The notes under the pieces are model-generated. The model had not been told where the DNA came from and did no database searches. It saw only the letters and a list, made by a program, of their open reading frames with translations. This document shows, piece by piece, positions 24,600 through 36,134 of a stretch of DNA of 64,000 nucleotides. Every line of letters starts with the position of its first letter. Position 1 is the first letter of the stretch. Origin of the DNA: Channa striata (Eukaryota > Chordata > Actinopteri > Anabantiformes > Channidae); assembly GCA_033026295.1 (NCBI GenBank), contig CM065181.1, positions 5,923,001 through 5,987,000 on the forward strand, in the 5' to 3' direction. Made by a program: the position numbers and the translations under genes.

Positions 24600-24715
24600 G
24601 TCTGTGCCGAGCCTTTATTCACCGAGGGGAGAACATGCAAACTTCACACAGAAAGGCTGCAGCCAGCGGGAGATTCAAACTGGGGACCTTCACGCTGTGG
24701 GGCAGCTACATATAG
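24600..24715 (-). mobile_element. V-SINE-type retroposon fragment, opposite orientation
   Basis: On the minus strand it begins with gctgccccacagcgtgaag, a B-box-like gtttgaatctc (near 24670-24680), and then tgtgtgaagtttgcatgttc and tccc. That is the 5' half of the same V-SINE type seen at 30831. The central cacagtcc-agacatgc block is absent, so this is the head portion only. It lies about 500 bases from the plus-strand fragment at 23828, which lacks a clear head. Two insertions or one rearranged element are both possible. Confidence 0.65.
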
Positions 24716-24964
24716 TTGATGTTTATTTGAAAAATATGACTGCATGTTGCAAGAATGGTCCCACTGAAGGTTTCAGTCGAGCCATTTTTTTTTCAATCAG
24801 GCATTGATTTAGGCATTTGAAATGAAAAGCTCTCACAGTGCTTGCTGGTCTTGACCACCTGGAACCAGCTCTGACACGCTGCCTTACACAGTCTCATCTG
24901 GTTGTTCAGGCACTTTGGAACAACACTGAGGCAGCATTTTTCTCTTTTTTGACTGCTGGTTTAA

Positions 24965-25195
24965 ATGTGGCTTTACAAACACCATCTGCCCACGGCCCAG
25001 CCAACACGCTCTGTAAATATGAATAGTCAATGTCAATTAAGTTGTTTCTCAAGTGTTCTCAGTAGCTATGGGACGCCTGGAAATCACACTACCTCTCCCA
25101 GGAAGTGTGTGCGTGCGCGATTGCATCTGCGTACAGAATGCATGTGAATAGAGGGGGCCTTAATTAAAGCTGCTTAATATGCATATGGATTGGCT
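24965..25195. promoter_or_regulatory. Candidate conserved non-coding element
   Basis: Contains TTAATTAA at 25160-25167 and atatgcatat (octamer-like) at 25177-25186 within 30 bases, plus gtaaatatgaatagtcaatg at about 25012. The two 60-residue frames here lack any recognisable domain. Inference only. Confidence 0.25.
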
Positions 25196-25423
25196 TTTTT
25201 TAGGGGTGAAAACAAATTTGTGAGGAACATATGGTGCCCCAGACATGACACACACCCACATAATACACAGGCACACAAACACTTTGTATCTTCAAAGTAA
25301 GATGCCCACACGCACACTGGCACGTCTAGGCTCCTGCAGAAACCGCAGTGATGGATACTGGCTGATTTTAAGTGTTGGAATATCATTAATCCTTTTTTTT
25401 TTTCTTTTGCTATTTAGCAAGGT

Positions 25424-25443
25424 GTGTGTGTGTGTATGTGTGT
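25424..25443. repeat. (GT)n microsatellite
   Basis: Short GT array interrupted once by A. It is followed at 25555-25680 by a C/T-rich tract and at about 25735-25770 by a G/A-rich tract. Confidence 0.75.
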
Positions 25444-26404
25444 GAATGCACATCACATCCAGTGTGTGTTTGTGAGACATTATTTCAGGCAGATGGAGGG
25501 AGCCGTAGCCTCTTCTGCAGGGTCAACAGGGACAAGTTAACCAGCACAGATTGTTGCCTCTTCTCCTCCCTTCCTCTCTTCTAACTTTACCCTTTTCTCT
25601 CCTCCCTTCATCCCTCCAAATCAGCCTCAACGCCCACCTCTAGCCTTTCTCATCTTCATACCCTTCATGTCTCTATTTTTTTCACGTTATTTTTCATGTT
25701 GTTTTATGAGGACAAACAGATAATAGCAAATAAAACTGAAGAAAAGAGAAGTGGGAGAGAAAAGGAAAAGATATCCACAATTTTATGAGAAGTTAGTATT
25801 GGCAAAGAGTGACGGCACACAAAGAAAAATCCAGCACTTTCATTTTCAGTTCAAACATTGACCTATGAAAATATGTCGTTTTTAGTAGGCAATTGAGTGG
25901 GTCCTTGAGCATTTCTTAAACAGACCAGATCTTTAGAAAGGAAATGAAATATTAGAATTTCAGGTAAAGAGTATGTCCCACTTGTTGACTTGAATACAAG
26001 ACTATTGAATGGAATTCAACAAGTAGAAACACACTGTAAAGTTAATAGTCTGCCGTCAGCTTTACAAATCTGCACTTACCTGGTGTCAGGCTAAAATGTA
26101 TTTTTATAATGTAATGTAATGTATAGAAAATACATTTGCATCACACCATGTTAACTATTGGACTCACGGGAGGCATCTTGTTATTTTTTACCTGCGTATT
26201 CATACACAGCGCTGGGCAGTGCAAGTGCTGCCCCCCCAGCAGTGGCTCCATGCAACATTTGCTAATTTGCACCTCAACATTAAGCTGCTCCTCCTCTACT
26301 GAGCAGCAGCACTAAACTATACAACACACTATCCATTAAGTAAGAAAACTCAATTGAACCACCCAGAGAAATATATTAAAAAATCTACCTCTAGCTGAAA
26401 ACCC

Positions 26405-26590
26405 CTTCTACTGTAGATGACATCACTTTATGAAGATTGTAATGATGACATCATCTGAACTCCTCCCCTGGGTGATGTCATCTGGAGGCATTTTTTCAGC
26501 TAGAATCAGGAAAACATTTCAACATAGGGAATGTCAGAGGGACGTTTAAATGCATTACTGTACATTTACACCCTAAACTAAAGCTATAGA
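26405..26590 (+). repeat. Palindrome-bearing dispersed repeat, copy 1
   Basis: It contains facing motifs gatgacatca and tgatgtcatctgg (26443-26485), then gaggcattttttcagctag and gtttaaatgcattactgtac followed by atttacaccctaaacta. The last block aligns base for base, with few changes, to 62052-62090 (gtttaatgtcatttctgtac, then atgtactactcaaacta). The same order of palindromic and 3' blocks occurs there, so both are copies of one family, probably a non-autonomous DNA transposon or MITE. Ends are approximate and no target duplication is defined. Confidence 0.6.
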
Positions 26591-26599
26591 GAGCAAGAT

Positions 26600-28120
26600 G
26601 AAAACTGGTGAAGTCAACAACATAGCAATACAGCATGTTTACATTAGAGATGATTGGGATGGCTGCATTATAATTAAAACAATAAAGATGATCAGACCTG
26701 TTCCATGTGACCTCTATTAAGGCCAGAAAGGAGGACAGGCTGTACAGATGCAAAAGAGTTAGTTCCGTGCACACTTTACAAAAAAGGAACACAGAAGAAG
26801 GGACAGAGAAAGGGGCAGGGACTGCATGAACATGGGAAAGAGACAAGGAAGAGTCTGAGATACTTGATGAAGTTCCACGTTCATCTGAAATGAAGCACTG
26901 AGAGCAAGGAGAAAGACAGAGAACCACATGGTTCAGCAGCATTACAAGAAATAGAATAACTATAAATCGAAGTACAGTCTGTCTGAGGTCCAAAACGAAA
27001 GAGCTTCACGTCCTCAGAGAAATGAGGCAAGAGTGGAAAAAGACATCTTTAGTGCTAAGAGAGATGTAGATCCTGCTGAAGATGTAGTTCAATAATATGA
27101 ATTGAACAATATGAAGAATATTGCAGAGCTTACAGGGAGCACAGTGGCCAAAAGCCGCAGGCTAAATGGTTGGAATGCATAAAATACTGGACTTAAAACA
27201 TCCACAGGCCTTATCGCTCCAGTCCATATGTCTTAGAACGCGTTTGTTTTACACCACTCCACCTACATGTTCCAACCTGAGACGTCGTGAGACAGAGGAA
27301 GCCGTGCAAAGGATTAGGATCAGTATTCCAAAATCCCAGACACAGGGTTTCTCCGCCAATCACGCAGCAGGCAGCCTCCGAGCCTGCTAGTGAGCCATGC
27401 TGGGGAATCCTTGAACAATACCAGTTAAGGCAATGCCTAAAGGGAAAGGGGGTTTTGGAGTTGAGCTTCTCTGAAGCCCAACCAAACAAAGCCATTGCTT
27501 CCAAACTTCCAGAGCAAAAAAAAAAAAAGAAAAACCTGTGGAGGGTTTGTGTTTACAAAGGACTGTGTTTCAGAAACCGGTCTTTGCAGCCAAGCCTGGT
27601 CACTGTCACATTAATTTAAGACATATATTTTTAACATATATGCCCACACACACAGAAAATTGTCCATTCGCCCACAAAGGTGCATCTATATGTATGTATA
27701 TATAATTATATGGATTTAAACACACAGACATGCCACAGTTTTGCTGCTGTTGCCTTCAAGTTTCTCCTGCTGAAAAGAAGAAAGCAGCGATAGTTTCTCT
27801 CCTCCTGGACTGCTAGTGATCACAGAGAGCAGTTACAGAAGTGGCAGTGCATAGTCTAATGCGACAATAACAACATGCTTTGTTGGCCAGTCAATACTTG
27901 CCAATACCTGGTGAAGAATTAAACAGAAAAAAATCTGGAATCTAGTGGGCTTCAGGTGTTACAGTAATGAGGTCACAACCTCATGCATATTGTACATAAT
28001 CTTGCAGTTGCTGTGTTTTCTCAAATTGAAATTTCTTTCAGTTTACTTCCACTGCTGTACCTGCGTGACCCTGTGTGCGCTTGGGTGCCCTGCCGCTTCT
28101 CTGCAGCTCCTGGGGGGCTA
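26600..28120. other. No gene seen
   Basis: Open frames of 165 residues (26496-26993, minus) and 110 residues (27287-27619, plus) show no recognisable domain. Short A and AT runs occur at 27512-27525 and 27690-27710. Nothing else was recognised. Confidence 0.5.
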
Positions 28121-28189
28121 AGATAAAGTTTGACAGGATCTCTGTTCCTTTTTTTTTTTTTTTTATTTGCCACGAGAAGGTATAAGCCT

Positions 28190-28530
28190 AAGCCTAGATG
28201 GTGTTTTATGAGAATCATTGATCGGGAGGCGCGCATTGATGAGCTCAGGCGAGCCAACGTTGTGAATGAAGCAGGATATAGTGGTGACCCAGGGGGAATC
28301 ACAACACACTGCAGCCTGATCTCCTGTAAGCCGCTTGGAACCCAATGCTGTCGGCCCTGATGAATGTACTCTCTGCCTCTCTCTCTCCTCTTCTGTCTCT
28401 GTCTGACTCTTCAGCTCTTTCTCTCTGTTTTCTGGGCCTGATGAATGCAGAGTGAATCAATAAATCTATTCCCCTGCTGCATACCTGATAAAATTTACAA
28501 GGACAAGCTTAATAAATTACTAATGGGGTG
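28190..28530. promoter_or_regulatory. Candidate conserved element, possibly with a coding piece
   Basis: Two blocks. 28195-28345 holds a plus-strand open frame with the stretch IIDREARIDELRRANVVNEA and a charged, helix-like composition. 28430-28530 holds aatcaataaatc and cttaataaattactaat. Both blocks contain cctgatgaatg (28355 and 28437). No splice signals clearly bound the open frame. I do not recognise the peptide. A regulatory element is the safer reading. Confidence 0.25.
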
Positions 28531-29389
28531 GCCAATTAGTTTGTGTGCTTGCCTCTGCACTAGTGTGTCTGTGTGTGTGTGTGTCAGTGGCAGCGCTTGT
28601 GTTTAAATTCAGCCTGGTAATTTGTATGCACATGTATGTGTTAGTGTGTCCTCCGTCCTTTGCTACCTCGTTAGTTTTTCCATGAAAACACAGCCAAGTC
28701 GGCAGCAGGCCAGCAGTGACCAGCTTTACCTAGATCGCTCTTGCAGCATATATCCACACTGTACATTTAGATTTAAGCTTCTACTCCGAATTTACCCAGA
28801 TGCCTGTGCTGGTGTGTATGTGTCACTCTGCAATTAAACCGCCAAACGAGTCGCTGGAGGTGTTGCCTATTTCTCTGCCACCGTGTAGAGTTTTTTTCCG
28901 TATGTGCTACAAACAAAGGTGACTGAAACTGAGTGGGTCATGTTGGAGTTGGAGCTAATTGATGATGAACAGCAGTTACTTTCACTGCAAGTAACACAAC
29001 ACAGAAAAGACCAAAGACCATGAAGTAGATTGCTCTTTGTGAACTCATGTCTGCCACAGTATGTATTTTAAGCTGTTGCTGAGGAATAATTTTCAAATAT
29101 TAGTTAATAATTACCTCTCAATTGACAGATACACCACAACACAAATACATCCTTATTATATTGTTATATTGCTGTTTCTTGCCTTTAGAAACACTTTAGT
29201 TCTCCTGTCATCAATCTACAATAATAGGAGGCGGAAAAGGAAATGGCTGGACCATTGTTTCCTCCAACCTGTGAGCCAACCATCAAAGCATGCACATGCC
29301 AGGGCTACGTATATAAAAAAGATAAGGATGCTCTAAGCCCACACGGACCCTCTAGCTGGATGATGTAATTGTGCAGAACACAGCAACCA

Positions 29390-29765
29390 TGAGTCCAGCT
29401 TTAATATCAATCTGTGGCCCCATTAGCTTATTGTTGCATTAAGACTCGAGGCAGGAGACAGAACAAGCTTGGTTATGTACAAATACAAAAATGCCTGGAA
29501 ATAGTATATAGGCTTCAATCAGCCTATAAGTTCAGAAGTTAAAAGGCAATAATCTTGTTGGCCTTCGATGATCTCTGCCTGCAGCCAGATGCTTCTCTCA
29601 TTAAGATTAAGAGTTAGCATGAGGACATCATGTGTCACCTGGCTCCAGCTTCATAATTATTATACAGACAAAAGAGTGATATCAATCTTTCGATTTGATT
29701 CTCGGCGAAACATGAGAGGGCTGAGTGCATTTCCCAGAACTATCCCTGTAAGTCACTGATTCATG
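29390..29765. promoter_or_regulatory. Candidate conserved non-coding element
   Basis: cattagcttattgttgcatt, tcattaagattaagagttag and cttcataattattatacag lie close together in repeat-free sequence. Inference from motif density. Confidence 0.25.
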
Positions 29766-30092
29766 CCATTTGCCTGGAGGTAGTTTAAGTCCTACCTGGT
29801 CTATGTTGTTTTTGGAATTTAAGAGGAGGAAACCCAAGAGAGAATGGTTTGTTGCCAGTGGTGAAAAAAAAGATGTACTTTCCATGGGGAAATGTTATAT
29901 ATCAAAAATTATTCTTTTTCATGTGTTGTTGCTGTTATCAGTTGGTACTGGGGCAATATATGTGGATTAGTAAGAACCTACAAAAAGTCCTGAACCATTC
30001 TTGAACAAAGACTTAACAAAGGACAAAATCGGCTTCAGATAGGTTTGTGGTTTAGGTAGGTCAGTAGATAGATGTACATCATCTGTTAACAG

Positions 30093-30405
30093 CTGGGTGC
30101 AAAAGTTTGCATCCCCTCATTTAAAATGTCAAAAGACTATTTTTATTAACATAATATGTAATGCACATTCAGCTACATCCATGAATCCATTTATAAAGGG
30201 GATGCAGAGCTTTGCAGACTTTGGGATTGATTTTATATTCCCTTACATTTAAATGGGAAGTAAGGGCTTGTAAACTTAACGGTAAACCTAACATATAAAC
30301 AATGTGCATTTAGCTGCTACAAATTAATCTTCAGAAGTAGAAAAGCTGTATTAAAATAAAGAAAATTAATGGAATATTGATGCAAAGTTTGCACCTCTTT
30401 TGATG
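30093..30405. repeat. Possible MITE with tgcaaa-tttgca termini
   Basis: A near-palindrome gggtgcaaaagtttgcatcc lies at 30095-30114. A related gatgcaaagtttgcacctc lies at about 30379-30397 in opposite sense, bounding roughly 300 AT-rich non-coding bases. This geometry resembles a small non-autonomous DNA transposon. No target duplication is certain. Confidence 0.4.
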
Positions 30406-30830
30406 AATGAACTAAAAGCTGATGAAAAAACATGAAAAAACATTTGTACTAGCTGAACTAGCATTAAGTATTTTGTTGATGAAGAAAAAAATCATTGTTT
30501 ACTCTTTTTGACACTTTGGCACCATTATGTTTGTGTTATAATATCAACATACAAAAGTATTAACCCTGATTAATGGTTTAAAAAGGGAAATTAACATGTG
30601 TCCTGTGCTCCTGGTTGTTTCGCCCACCCATCCGCAGTGACCCCCACCTTAGCTGACTTTGTTACTCTCTGTAGGTCATGACCAAGGGGCACCATCATAA
30701 TTATTGCTAATTATCATGTACTGATAACATGGACCTTCTGGCCTACTGGTACTTGTGAGGCATAATTGTGGCTGCGAAAAACAACTTCTAACGCCAATTT
30801 AATGTGGTGGTAACGTTTAAATTGGCTGGT

Positions 30831-31110
30831 GGGGGCAGCATAGTGGTGGAGTGGCCAGGACTGCCACCCCACAACCAGAAGGTCCCTGGCTCAAACCCCC
30901 TGCTTGCACTGGCCCCCCCATCTGTAGATTCCATGTTCTGTGTCATGCTTCCACAGTCCAAAGACATGCATGTCATCTAATTGGCTAATCTAAGCTCCCT
31001 GCAGGTGTGAATGGTTGTATATACAGTGTATATATACATATCTACATATGCTATTTGGTGCTCTCAATCACAGCACTGGATGCCTGGTTAAACACCTGTC
31101 CATTGCGTCC
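30831..31110 (+). mobile_element. V-SINE with recognisable tRNA-derived head
   Basis: This is the best-kept SINE of the window. It starts with gggggcagcatagtggtgg, an A-box-like region at 30841-30854, and a B-box-like ggctcaaaccc at 30888-30898, spaced as in a tRNA promoter. The V-SINE central block ccacagtccaaagacatgc follows at 30951-30969, then aattggctaatctaagctcc and caggtgtgaatggttg. A TATA/ATAC-rich stretch near 31018-31050 has expanded inside the 3' part. The end near 31110 is approximate. Confidence 0.75.
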
Positions 31111-31119
31111 ATCCCATCC

Positions 31120-33240
31120 ATTTTCCCAGCAGAGGTAAATACGCGCTATTTTCCTGAGCGATGAAGAATATGTGGCTTTTGTAAACGACAGCAAAAAAGC
31201 GAGAGCCTCCTATCTGTCCTCCATTAACTAGCATAACATCAATGAATCTTTTGAGGATCGCTATCTTCAAAAGGCAACCCAGCTTCCTTCCCTCACACAA
31301 AACTGTAATTATTCTACATTTGCATGATAAGTGTGTCTGCCTGTGTATGCGTTTATGTATGTATGTATGAGTGCTTAAATGCACATTAGCAGTAGTCAGG
31401 CACGATTTTTGGCCTTTTATCTCGGCGTGAAAGATGGGAAGAGGCCATTTTAATGTTGAGTCTGGATCGCTGTCTCTTTGCTCTTCATCTGAGTGTTCAT
31501 CATTAGCCACCGTCAGCCAAAGAGCTTTGAAGTGGAGTCAGGGTCTCTCACAATGTGGAATACTTTTGACACGTAGCCTGTGTGTTTGTGTGTCTGTTTG
31601 CATTTATGTATTTTCCCATCAGAGAGTCCTTTATCTTTTACACTTACATGTGAAATCTAGCAGCAGTGCTGAACTGAAAGGAGGCTTTTCATCATTTAAC
31701 TTGCATGCACAGTGGTGATGCTGCATACAATAATAAGACAGGAGGGTTTTTTTTTTTTTCAAGAAAGACATGTTTTTTTTCTCAAGACAGGAATGTTCTA
31801 ATAACTCCCCACGCTTCACTGACTCTGGTGATTTGGTGATGCAGAAATAGTAATGGTGGAAAGCAGGAGAAACACAAACAGAGTAAATGAGCACGGTGAA
31901 CGGCTGCATGATGCTTCACCTTGTGAGATGTCATGTACATGCACTATGCACAGCTAAACATATACGAAAACATCCAAACGGAGAAACATTTTTAGCCAAT
32001 CTCGGATGGTCTCATTAGCTTCTGAATAAGTCTGTGGGCACTGAGGCAAAACTGCATGCATAGTGTATGGGCACACGGCTGCCTGGAAATTCCACACTCG
32101 ACTGGTCTGAAAGCTCATCTTAGTGGGCAGTTAGGTTCACCATGCAGCAGTTCCACAATTAGGTTATTAATTGTGAATTAAAGTGTGTTTATTTAGTTTT
32201 AGTCCACATCATGTTTATGCACTTTAATAATTTATTCTTTCCTGTCTGATACTTAAATATAGACACGACACACACCATAAGACTCCTCTGTGTCCTCTGT
32301 TGGGGGCTTTAAATCAAAGACGTGGCCATAAAACCACACAAGACAGAACTTATTCGGCCATCTTCAGCAGGATGCTGAGGCCCTCTGGGTGCAGCAATAA
32401 AAACTTTGAAGCGAGTGCTGTCGTGTTCCTGTGGTTTTTATTGCTGCAGGTTCCCGGTCAGGGCTCCTCCTCCTTTTCTAAGATGAAGTGATTAATCTCT
32501 GGTCGGGAAAAGACGAGTTAACGAGTTAAAAAAAATGTACAACCACATTGATGTTAACGTTTAAAAACATGGCAATTACATGGAATCATTGCAGGGAATG
32601 TGCCATCATCTTAGCAAATGAAGGGCAGTTGGGTTTAGAATAACAAGATTAACAGATATTTGAGTGATAAATAACTATATATATATATATAAACTATACA
32701 TTATAGACATATAGTTTCTTACTTATTTATAGTTTGGGACCAAATGAATGTCAAAAAAACATATAGAATTTCTCTATATCATGATCCCAGCTGCAGCAGA
32801 GTGAGATGTGTGATTATCAGACAGGGATGCACATGAGTATGTACAGAGATGATTTACATGCTACCACGACAGTGTAAAAAGTTTGGATGCTTAACGTGAA
32901 ATCAATTAGTTTTTCTTAATCATCCAGAAATAAGAATGCATAAGTGGTCCTCAGTCCTTGTCCCCTCTATATCTCAGCCCCATATAGCCTTGCTTGCCTG
33001 CAAAACTAAACCTGCATTTGAGTGATACAATTCATTTGAATTATGGATTGATGTCTGATATTGAATCTTTACTACACCCTGCCCACACACCCGTGGAAAA
33101 GTTGCATTAAAGAATCTATAGATCGTCTGCTGTTTTACTGCGATTTGTAAGTACTGACTTCAATCAAGTTATAACACTTATACAAGGCAGCGGTGACATA
33201 TGAATATTTCTCAGTCCACCCTTTGGTTTCGTTGGGGTTC
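31120..33240. other. No gene seen; possible conserved DNA at 31120-31560
   Basis: 31120-31560 is repeat-poor, balanced sequence covered by a 140-residue minus-strand frame with no domain; it could be another conserved element. The rest is AT-rich with the AT array at 32672. Confidence 0.45.
32672..32717. repeat. (AT)n array with small inverted repeat
   Basis: An alternating AT run is followed by aaactata and, 11 bases later, its complement tatagttt. It is prone to cruciform formation in principle; no function is implied. Confidence 0.7.
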
Positions 33241-33249
33241 TGAATCATG

Positions 33250-33680
33250 CACATCCAATTCAATTTTCAATTCAATTCAACTTTATTTATATAGCGCCAA
33301 TTTACAACAAGGTCATCTCAGGGCACTTTACATAATAAAGTCAAGACTATACAAACAGGTAGAGAAAACCCAACAAATCCCCCTTGAGCAAGCCATAGGC
33401 AACAGTGGAGAGGAAAAACTCCCTTTAACGGAAGAAACCTTCTGCCTTGATTGGGCAGAGTGGAAAGTGGACAGAGAAAAGAACAGAGCAACAAAAGCAA
33501 CAACAAAACATTGAGCAGGTTAATAGGACCAGTAGCTGCACACTGGAGGACACACAGCGCCAAATCCGGGGACACCTGTGGACAGGGAGAGAGAGAGGGG
33601 GAAAGAGAGGGAGAGAGACGACTACGGGACAAAGAAGACACAGAGTTAATGTCATACAGTGGTGACAATATCCATTATTT
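33250..33680 (-). mobile_element. LINE 3' end with (GAATT)n tail, minus orientation
   Basis: Read on the minus strand, this ends in tggcgctatataaataaagt followed by tgaattgaattgaa (33254-33285). That is a very common fish retrotransposon 3' terminus with a pentanucleotide tail. Upstream in the same sense are ggtttcttccgttaaaggga, tttttcctctccactgttgc and gtgcagctactggtcctatt. The same three phrases in the same order occur on the plus strand at 47838-48060, so both are copies of one family. Only the untranslated 3' end is present, with no reverse transcriptase. The short frames on both strands are incidental. I place it with the L2/Rex1-like elements because the 47.6 kb copy continues into reverse transcriptase code. 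Confidence 0.8.
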
Positions 33681-34484
33681 GGGCAACAAAGGTAGCAACT
33701 AGGTAAAGAGCTGATCCAACTACACTATCACATAACACGCCCCAGCTTTTCGTCAAACCCTCCCGCTGTCTTTGCTCCTGGGATTACCTGAGCTAACCCA
33801 CATTGGTTTCCCCTGTTTACAGAGCCAGGACTATACATAACCACATGAGGTTTTTGAAGTCCATCCGTGGAGGGACAGTATATAGACTGTGAGGATAACT
33901 AGGCATATAACAAAATGTTCATAGACTTTGAATCGTGCACTATACCTTTAAAGGTCAAGCTCTAAAAGGACTATATATAAGAAAAAGCTACACGCACAAA
34001 GGACAAATCTGCAAAACATCTATTCAAAGCCACAATTAGTCACTTTTATGCAAAGTATCTTACTAGCACACACCAGGGGCAACTTTAACTAATAACTTGT
34101 GCATTTTATATAACTGAAACGCAGTTCTAATACCTTTGCTTCACTAATATTTACCACATCATAGTTGCTGTATGCACAATTATAATTACTCTTGCTTTCT
34201 AATGGGTGCAAATTTCCATCTAATTCAACCAATAATATCTTTTTTCAGACCCTCCCTAACCCAAGACCTGCAGTTCCTGTTATGAATTTCTAAAAATTCA
34301 TTAAATTTCTTCAATCTCATGATGCGATAATCCTTGACAATATTATGAATGGTTATTTTCTCAAACTTGACAAATCTTCTCCAGAGGCAGAGATGACATT
34401 ACACCAGTGCTTTCACACACTGAGTCAACTTATTGTAACATGTTTGTGTAAAATTGGTGGAGTTCCACTTAGAATCTGCAGTAA

Positions 34485-34990
34485 GGTTATGTAATCTTTA
34501 TTGATCCCACGAAGGGGAAATTTACACGTTACAAAGCTCCCAGATATACAAAGCAACAAGAGTAGTGCACTAACTACTGGAATAAAGTGCAAGTAATGTG
34601 CAAAAAAAAAAAAAATTCAAGTCAATTCACAAATGTAAAATGTATAAGCACAACAGAATATGTACAATATTTGAAGGTCCAGTAGGTCAGACTGTGGAGT
34701 TATAGAGTCTAACTGCGGAGGGAATGAAAGACCTGTGGTAGCGCTCTGTCCTCTGTCCTGGGTTTATCAGTCGGCCACTGAAGGAGCTGCTCAGAGCCTC
34801 CACTGTCTGGTGCAGCAGGTGACAGGTGTTGTCCATGATGGACGTCAGCTTGGCCAACATCCTCCTCTCACCCACCTTCTCCACAGCGTCCAGTGGGCAG
34901 CCCAGGACAGAGCTGGCTCTCCTGACCACCTTGTTCAGTCTGTTCCTGTCCTGGTCGGTGCTGCCTGAACCCCTGCAGACCACAGCGTAG
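34485..34990 (-). mobile_element. LINE 3' end with an intact C-terminal ORF fragment
   Basis: The minus-strand frame 34983-34687 gives 98 residues with no stop. It contains DRNRLNKVVRRASSVLGCPL, then RRMLAKLTSIMDNTCHLLHQ, then TERYHRSFIPSAVRLYNS. This is the C-terminal region found after the reverse transcriptase in several fish non-LTR families (consensus like RNRLNKLIRKAGSVVG..., TERHRKSFLPVAIKLFN). It is followed in the same sense by a 3' untranslated end with a poly(T/A) run at 34601-34613 (plus-strand A) and cgtgggatcaataaagatta near 34495-34515, the usual terminus of this family. The RT core is missing, which is 5' truncation. The open frame suggests a younger copy than the other LINE pieces here. 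The frame start is simply where the sequence opens, not a true initiation codon. The exact clade (CR1/L2, Rex1 or other) is not settled. Confidence 0.8.
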
Positions 34991-35259
34991 TGCAGAGCTA
35001 TCCCAACTGAGAATTCTTTTAAAGAAGTTGTTCAAAGTTAATGTTGATTCCTTAGTATCTTATTCACATATTCAGTCTGGACTGGCTTGTATAGGGGCTC
35101 AAACACTGTGACTGTATATAAGTCAGCAGGAAAAATGTGAGTGTGAGTGTAAGGAGACAACATGGAGGCTAAGACATTTCTTCAATGCCAAAGATCTCCA
35201 AAGTCAAAATTAGCCTGCCCCACCCAACTCCACCATCACCATTGACTCAAGAACGACTG

Positions 35260-35840
35260 ACAGCCTTAATAACTGTCCTAATAACAGGAGAGCTGATTAA
35301 TAAAGCATACCATAAATGATTACCTCCATCATTAATCCATGCCATGGTTATTTAAAGCTGCACATATTAACTATTTGGATGGAGGTTTCACATGTTAATG
35401 GCCAGACTCTGTGACACAGTGAGCGGTAGAAGTACATTAGAGGAACATATCGTTTGATTAATGCCATTTGCAGGAATAGAAACAAATTATGCAGGAAGAA
35501 TACTGTTGTTCACCTTAGAGTAGGGGAGCGAGAGAGAGGGAGAAGAAAAACGAGTGAGTTCAGCTGAGATATGAAATATTTGCATTAGAACATGTGTAAT
35601 CCCCTTGCAGCAGATTTTAGATGAAGCCCAAACTCTCATTAGCTGTATTTGGACCAGAATGCATTGGTTCCACTGATTCATCTGGGAAATCCATCTAGAT
35701 ATTGCGTACCTCCTCCTTATGGCTGTGCTCGAGGCTCAGCCTGTTAGAGTGTGGATGATGACAGAGCTGATTCAGATTTAATAAATAATAGGATGTTACT
35801 AGAGGTATCACCTGATGAATATTACATTTCTATTCCCGCT
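35260..35840. promoter_or_regulatory. Candidate conserved non-coding element, the most motif-dense block
   Basis: TGATTAAT at 35294-35301, TAATCC (OTX/PITX-type) at 35333-35338, tgattaatgcc near 35455 and many further ATTA words. There are no simple repeats except a short GA run at 35528-35545. The only frame (35487-35681, minus) has no domain. Its position beyond the LINE at 34.5-35.0 kb is clean. Inference. Confidence 0.3.
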
Positions 35841-36134
35841 GCCTGCCTGCCCGCTTGTCTCTCTGTCTGCCCGTCTGTTTGTCTAAGAGACTACCTGGCC
35901 TAATGCCAGCTTTTTTATGGCATCCAGTGGAAATATCCAGTTCAGCTACATGTCGACAGCTGGCGAGGTTGGAGGCACTCTGCATTCGAAAACACCCACA
36001 GTGTCAGGCAGCAAATGTGAGACAATTACTTCTAGTCTGCGGCACTGAAACTTGTTCCAAAAAATGCACCGTCCCGCCCATCTGACACGCACCATGGGTG
36101 GATTTTGTGCCAGCTGGAGTGCAGGGAGTTGAAA

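Noticed and set aside
26496..26993. 165-residue minus-strand frame with hydrophobic segments
   Set aside because: Hydrophobicity follows from T-rich codons on the minus strand; it overlaps the repeat at 26.4-26.6 kb and has no recognisable family.
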